From positions 3,369,939 to 3,433,938 of the forward strand of contig NC_092458.1 of NCBI RefSeq assembly GCF_047495875.1: a stretch of 64,000 bases of DNA, written 5' to 3'. The notes beneath the pieces were generated by a model. It was not told the DNA's origin. It saw only the letters and a program-made list of their open reading frames with translations, and searched no databases. The DNA is from Pithys albifrons albifrons (taxonomy: Eukaryota; Chordata; Aves; Passeriformes; Thamnophilidae). Positions 60,301 to 64,000 of this stretch are shown here, piece by piece. Both the position numbers and the translations under genes were made by a program. The stretch's first letter is position 1. Every line of letters begins with the position of its first letter.

Positions 60301-61535
60301 GACATTTCACAATTAGCAGCCACACTGAAATATCTGAGGATTCCAATTGAGTTTCTGCACTACAGTGGTCTAATATTCGTCCATTATCCCTGTAAAGGTG
60401 CTTTCCTGCCAACAAAGTAATTAACAGAAAAGAGGTGAGTTGTTAAATATTTAGTTTTCATGTCTTATATTCTCTTGACAGAGATCAGTAAAAGCCACAC
60501 ATATGCAAAAATCCTTTGCAAAGTTTCACTTATAAAATCATCTTCTAAGCATTTTCAGAAATTAAAGATGGAAAGACACTCTAGTAGTTCTGTACACTGT
60601 GAAAATATCAGTACAGGCTAGGAACTTATTATTATTTAAATCAGGCAGACAGAGTGTTACCAGTAAATATAATATTCTCAACATTATCTCCTATACCTTT
60701 TAATGGAAAAATATTTCCCAGATTATCAAACCCTGCAGGCCTAAGAGGAAACTTAAGCATGATTTTCTTCTTTACTCCTTTTTCAAAATATGTATTTTGG
60801 TTTTCTAAGCATGATTTTACAGTGCTTGTCCTATCCTATTTAACCATTTAGACACAAACAGCATTATTGTTTCTCATTCTGACATATCTCTGCCATTGTG
60901 TCTCACAGGTGCATTGCTGCAAACAAACCTCACACTACACATTTTCATCAGCATTTTTCCAAATAAATTGTTACAGTCACACTGAAGAACCTTCTCCAAA
61001 CCAGTGACACCACTAACCTTAAAGAGACAGCTGTGTGTAAGAAAGTGATTAGGCATTAGTAGGTCTTTTTGCTCTTTTCTGACAAGGTATAGCCCTGAGT
61101 GTGTACAATGAAAGTGGAAGTGTGGCTGGGAAGGTAAAGTCACTTGTCTTCAGTAAACCACCAAACTCACTGTGGAAGTGTCCACAGTTCTAGACCCACA
61201 TACATCTAGGTGTTTGACAGTAATTCCTTTCTTCTAAATAACCTAAGCCTTTGCCTTTCTGTGAGTGCAAAATGAATGTTGGTGGTTCACAGTTAGACCA
61301 TACGTGACCATGCCTTGCTGGTGGAGTTGAATTCATACAAATGACTCCAGGGAAAAAAAAACCCATTATACAGTTGTCATCTCATCCAATCAGCTGAACC
61401 AAAACTTTAATGAAGAATTAGCTCCTGGAAGTTCCAGGACTCAGATTATCAAAGCTTGGTGAACATGACAAATTGCCTGAAAAAATTTCTCTAAGCACCG
61501 TTTGTGTCGGTGAGGAAATGAATGTACATGTAAAG
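57397..61535. other. Unassigned non-coding sequence
   Basis: No recognised element. Several frames of 70-108 codons on both strands between 57770 and 60140 do not join into one reading frame and show no recognisable family. A decayed processed pseudogene cannot be excluded. Confidence 0.4.
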
Positions 61536-61560
61536 GGTCGGGGGGGGTGGGAGGGGGAGC
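61536..61560 (+). repeat. G-rich tract, possible G-quadruplex
   Basis: A run of nine or so G, then TGGGAGGGGGAG: at least three G-tracts close together. The first run is long enough to supply two, so a four-tract quadruplex is possible on the plus strand. Confidence 0.6.
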
Positions 61561-64000
61561 TACTAAAATGTCAGTGACAGACTCTCTATCTGATGATTAT
61601 TTCAAAATTATTTCTGGCCTCTAAAAGTATTCTTAATTTGCACGGATCTGATGATTGCACAGATTATTCTAGCAAGCACAGGAAGAAGTATGAGAAATAG
61701 ATAATCAAGCATAGACTGTCACAGATCAAGACACCACCAAATGCAGTTTGCTATGGCCAATGTAGTCCAGAGAGGTACAGAGTAACTAGAAGGCAAGCAT
61801 ACCCTTGTCAAACCTAGTGCAGAGTTCTCTCAGACAGGACCTACATCATCCTCCATAGCTGATTTTAGTCATGAGCAGTCATTCTCACAAATCTTATGTG
61901 ACAGTAATAAGCTTATTACTGGAAAAAAAATAGTTACCAAAAATGGATAAAGAAATGGTAGAGATTCAAAGGCTGAGTGATGAGTACCCTATGAAGAGTA
62001 CTCTATCAATCATTCTCAAAACACAGAGCACTTTTTGACCGTCTTTTTCTTAATCTTAACTCTTTTCTATTCTTTCACCCTAGCCAAGAAAGAGAAGAAT
62101 CCAGCTTTCTTATACATGCCTCCTATTTTCTGATGCTTATTGAAATCTATTTTTATGTCTAAGTATTCAACAGAAACACAACTGGATAACTGTATACCAA
62201 GCATGGTCTAATATAACTGACAAATTAATATATTTCCTGCAACAGAACTTATTTATATTTCTTCAAGTTTTCATTTGATGGAATCAGTATTAGCCTTGCA
62301 GACTGACATTAACCTAATAAACTTCAATGTCATTAAGGAATCTCTTGTTTAATATCTATTGTAATCCTGGCAGCATAAAAAAGACAGATTATTTCTGCAT
62401 GGTCTTATGCTCTTTCATTACAGTCATAACCCAGTCACATAATACACATTATCTTTCCTTTCTGCATTTAGCTGCTGCTTGTAGCACACCCCAATACCCC
62501 AGTGAGGGAGGATTTCCCTTTCCTCTATCGCACAAAGGGGACCAAATGTTGTCCTAGTGATATTCTTCTTAACAGGTTGTGGCTATGTTGTACCCCATGA
62601 TTCCCTCCTCTTGTTTTGCTGTTTGGCTGTATTTTCCTGGTTTTGCTCAACCTTTGCAGAGATTTTGTTTGCTTCTTGCATTCTCCCCTTCTGATGTCTG
62701 AATTTCTGGGTTTGAACAGGCTTGTTCAAAAGGCTCTCAGTTTATGCCCATTACACCTAGTTTCCCAATTTACTTCTTATTTCTCACACTAATTGCCATA
62801 CCTATCTTTTCTGCTTTCTCAGAGCCAGTTGTTTGGGTAGGTCTTTGAAGGACACTTCAAATACCTGTGAGGTTATTTCTAGAGTTTAGGTCATTAATTG
62901 AAATTTGACCAAAACACCAGATACGGCATATTGGAAGATTTCTAAACATCACATCTATCACTAAAAATCAACATCTGATAACAGAGATAAGGAATTCAAG
63001 AAGCAGTCAAGGGAAAAATAAGCCATGAATATGGAATGCAGCAGAAGATGCTGGGAGCATATAAAAAGCTCTTCCATATTTCATTACGTATTTCCACACA
63101 ATGGTTCTTTCCGTAGTTACATAAACCGCTAATGAGGAAGTCTATGTGTGATGTCTCACAAGCTTGTGCTCATTAAGCTACAGAAACTATATTGCTGACA
63201 CAGAGTGATCCAACAAAGGACAAGCAGGTGAACTCAACTCAGTGGCATTCATTTTAGCATTTATCAGTTTAATCCCTTTCAGAACTAAGGTAGTGTTCTC
63301 TGTGTTGCTGAAACATCACTAGGCTTCTGTCTGCAAATAATTATCATTTGGGATCAGTGAAGAGATGAGTACTAACAAATATGGCCTTGAAATCTGTAGT
63401 TACTACACATAGTGTCTACTGCACATTTATATGGAAAATATTTTCTCTACATTTTATTTCCCATTAAAATTGGTGGTGTGGGTAGGTAGTGGAAGCACCC
63501 AAAAACAATGGTCTGATTCCTTGCAAAGCTTCTGAAATACAAAATGAAAGCTATGCTAATCAGCATATTTTTGGATCTGAATGCAAGTACTCATTTTAAG
63601 ATTACACTATAATCTGAGAGAGCTCTCAGTATCCAGAAGTGTCAATGAACAATACAAAGGATCACTGGTGGCTTCCACCTTTGCAGAGTCCTGTGAGGTG
63701 CCTGGCAACTGCAAAATATCTTCTAATAAGAGCATTGAAGAGATTGTTTAATTTTTTTTATTTATTCAGTTTAATTTGTAGGGATATTTTTACTGTATGG
63801 AATAAGTTTTGCTCTTCTTCTTTGCCTTTCTTTCTCTTCTTGGCTGGGAAGATAGAGACAAGGGAAGATGGGTAGAAAGCAATGTTCTTACAGAATTCAG
63901 AACTTTATAGGGTTCATGGCAAGTTCGGTGTACTGAAGAGGGACTAAGGAGCAATACCTGTAATCTAAATCAGTTTTCACAGCTACCATAACTAGGTATC
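61561..64000. other. Unassigned non-coding sequence
   Basis: AT-rich to the end of the window. No gene, RNA or mobile element recognised. Confidence 0.5.

Overview
The window looks like non-coding nuclear DNA from a bird, most likely a passerine. It is AT-rich, with no run of long open frames, no ribosome-binding-site gene starts and no operon structure. What can be recognised is almost entirely avian transposable elements: CR1 LINE 3' ends, solo LTRs of several endogenous retrovirus families, one tRNA-Ile/CR1 SINE of the type described in zebra finch (TguSINE1), and a SINE built from tRNA-Gln-like and 5S rRNA-like parts. I found no protein-coding gene or exon I can support. All open frames are short, and the longer ones lie inside repeats. 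A host exon of ordinary size could still be missed without alignment to other species. Layout: 0.6 kb, TguSINE1-like SINE. 3.9-4.8 kb, an old LTR with a 5S-derived SINE directly at its end. 6.9-7.7 kb, an ancient CR1 and a GATA microsatellite. 11.1-11.7 kb, CR1. 13.2-13.8 kb, a GC-rich probable LTR. 16.3-16.9 kb, a solo LTR of the family here called LTR-A. 21.2-21.9 kb, an LTR inserted into a CR1. 23.2-23.8 kb, a solo LTR of family LTR-B. 26.1-26.7 kb, the most complete tRNA-Gln/5S SINE. 30.2-30.6 kb, CR1 pieces. 33.4-34.4 kb, LTR-A then a 5S SINE. 35.7-36.8 kb, LTR-C sequences with a large internal microsatellite. 37.5 and 40.9 kb, CR1. 43.3-43.8 kb, a probable LTR. 47.1-49.6 kb, two LTR-A copies with a truncated 5S SINE between them. 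54.0-54.6 kb, LTR-B. 55.0-57.4 kb, two CR1 fragments in opposite orientation and another LTR. The last 6.6 kb is unassigned. The most interesting object is the composite SINE. Its fullest copy (26145-26668, minus strand) reads tRNA-Gln-like head, three tandem 66-bp units from the 5S promoter region, the rest of a 5S-like sequence, a body with a perfect 10-bp inverted repeat, and a short-repeat tail. It is flanked by an 11-bp target-site duplication with one mismatch. Three other copies lie in the window, two with clear duplications (11 and 14 bp). The short-repeat tails, rather than poly-A or a CR1 end, suggest mobilisation by an RTE-type LINE. From memory and with low certainty, RTE elements and their SINEs are patchy in birds and known from suboscine passerines, which would narrow the host. 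LTR-A has four copies with 4-5 bp duplications. LTR-B has two copies with 4-bp duplications. None has internal retroviral sequence next to it.
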